Assembly: GCA_035540915.1 (NCBI GenBank)
Contig: DATLFQ010000059.1
Coordinates: 1-14,481 of the forward strand
Reading direction: 5' to 3'
Origin: DATLFQ01 sp035540915
GTDB taxonomy: Bacteria > Actinomycetota > Acidimicrobiia > Acidimicrobiales > GCA-2861595
DNA length: 14,481 nt
Both the position numbers and the translations under genes were made by a program. Of the stretch, positions 13,793 to 14,481 are shown piece after piece. The notes beneath the pieces are model-generated. The model saw only the letters and a program-made list of their open reading frames with translations, had not been told where the DNA came from and searched no databases. Each line of letters starts with the position of its first letter. The first letter of the stretch is position 1.

Positions 13793-14397
13793 CGTGAATC
13801 CCGGGCCACGCGCAGGTCGTAGGAGTCGATGACCCAGCCTGCGCCGTCGTGAACCAGCGCCACCTGCCCCGTGCGGGTCACCTCCACCGAGCCGCCGCCC
13901 TCGGGGGCCACGAAGAGCACCAGGTCCACGGTGGCGTTCACCACGACCGGCCCCCCGCCGCGGTCGGTCAGCAGCACGAGGAGGGCGTGGGTCCGCGGGC
14001 TGGTGACGGTCCCCGAGAGGGTGGTCCCCTCCTCGAGCATGGCGGCCCGGTCGACCGTGGTCGCCCGCTCCAGCGCCGGCGCGCTGAACAGCGGCTCGAG
14101 CGCCGCGGGCGGCTGGCCGCTGCGCAGCGGTCGGACCAGGGCCCGGTCGAGGTACGCGTTGAGGACGTCGTAGACGTTGCTCCACACGTCCTCGGGGAAC
14201 GGCCCCGGCGAGACCGCCATCGACTCGACCCGGGTCTCGGTCACCGCCAGGACGATGGCCTGCTCGCCGTCGTCACTGCCACCGCCGTCGCCTCCGCCGG
14301 CGCGCCCGCCCCCCTCGCCGCCGTCGCCGGATGAGCACGCGGCCAGAACCACGACCGCCATGGCGCCCGCCACCAGCCGCCGGAAAAAGATGCCCAC
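13789..14397 (-). CDS. lipoprotein upstream of and coupled to the LCP gene
   Basis: Predicted 202-aa exported lipoprotein. MGIFFRRLVAGAMAVVVLAAC is a lipoprotein signal with lipobox LAAC and lipidated C21, followed by a flexible Gly/Ser/Asp tether to about residue 43. The folded part (about 45-202) ends in a beta-rich segment, GQVALVHDGAGWVIDSYDLRV, of the kind seen in NTF2-like or DUF4878-like domains; this is only a fold guess. The start is GTG at 14395-14397, with TACCAT (minus strand, 14411-14406) 8 nt upstream and no ribosome site, so a leaderless mRNA is likely. The 4-nt overlap with the LCP gene suggests the two proteins work together at the envelope, for example as an accessory or regulator of wall-polymer attachment. 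I do not recognise the family. Confidence 0.82.
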   Translation of the reverse strand: MGIFFRRLVAGAMAVVVLAACSSGDGGEGGGRAGGGDGGGSDDGEQAIVLAVTETRVESMAVSPGPFPEDVWSNVYDVLNAYLDRALVRPLRSGQPPAALEPLFSAPALERATTVDRAAMLEEGTTLSGTVTSPRTHALLVLLTDRGGGPVVVNATVDLVLFVAPEGGGSVEVTRTGQVALVHDGAGWVIDSYDLRVARDSR

Positions 14398-14405
14398 CGG
14401 GCGTC

Positions 14406-14426
14406 ATGGTACGGGGCCGGCCCCGT
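14406..14426 (-). promoter_or_regulatory. candidate promoter with 16-bp palindrome upstream of the lipoprotein gene
   Basis: ACGGGGCCGGCCCCGT (14411-14426) is a perfect 16-bp inverted repeat. It shares one base with the minus-strand TACCAT -10 candidate (14406-14411) and fills the spacer where a repressor would block RNA polymerase. It could be an operator or simply a G+C palindrome. Confidence 0.35.
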
Positions 14427-14444
14427 TCCTGAGACGGCGGGTTC

Positions 14445-14474
14445 GGGGAGGGGCGGCGGCGGGCCGCCCTCCCC
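14445..14474. terminator. terminator-like hairpin at right edge
   Basis: GGGGAGGGGCGGC (14445-14457) pairs with GCCGCCCTCCCC (14463-14474) apart from one bulged G, around a 5-nt loop. On the minus strand a TGA (14476-14478) precedes it directly, so it may end a leftward gene that lies outside the window. Confidence 0.5.
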
Positions 14475-14481
14475 GTCAGCC

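Noticed and set aside
13793..14185. Upstream extension of the LCP frame to an ATG at 14185
   Set aside because: It lies wholly inside the lipoprotein gene in another frame and is low-complexity Arg/Gly; the membrane anchor begins right after GTG 13792.

Overview
The window is very G+C-rich throughout (roughly three quarters G+C by eye), uses GTG starts often, and packs genes with 4-nt GTGA/ATGA overlaps. Its gene set is actinobacterial: a PAC2 protein, a LytR-CpsA-Psr enzyme, ComEA/ComEC, a thioredoxin-TPR protein, and a CHAT/subtilase/sigma-factor cluster. This fits a deep-branching, uncultured-type actinomycete such as Acidimicrobiia. That placement is inferred from style and gene content, not from a marker gene. 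I see no rRNA, tRNA, CRISPR array or insertion sequence.

Region 1 (about 110-7060) is the most unusual part. It holds an ECF-like sigma-70 factor and a small conserved-type partner protein; a secreted M28 zinc peptidase with a PKD domain; a subtilisin-like S8 peptidase with no signal peptide (minus strand); and, divergent from it, a large TPR-CHAT protein with an intact caspase-like His/Cys pair. So a transcription factor sits with peptidases of three catalytic classes (metallo, serine, cysteine) in under 7 kb. The S8 and CHAT genes share one short divergent control region with inverted repeats. The simplest reading is a stress- or conflict-sensing proteolytic circuit tied to a dedicated sigma factor.

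Region 2 (7060-10806, mostly minus strand) starts with two strong hairpins between convergent genes. Reading leftwards from about 10.8 kb, it carries a thioredoxin-TPR (CnoX/YbbN-like) gene, a 120-residue HExxH protein, comEA and comEC. ComEC has its membrane channel part, but its C-terminal nuclease-like domain is shortened and lacks the metal motif.

Region 3 (10806-12700, plus strand) has an APH-fold protein lacking two expected metal-binding residues, overlapped by a PAC2-family gene. The APH gene and the thioredoxin gene start 24 nt apart, back to back, from what looks like a symmetrical promoter giving leaderless mRNAs both ways.

Region 4 (12694-14481) begins with an 88-bp tandem duplication that copies a terminator hairpin and the PAC2 stop codon. 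Then come, on the minus strand, an LCP-family cell-wall ligase and an upstream overlapping lipoprotein gene. The lipoprotein gene is preceded by a perfect 16-bp palindrome and a further terminator-like hairpin at the right edge.
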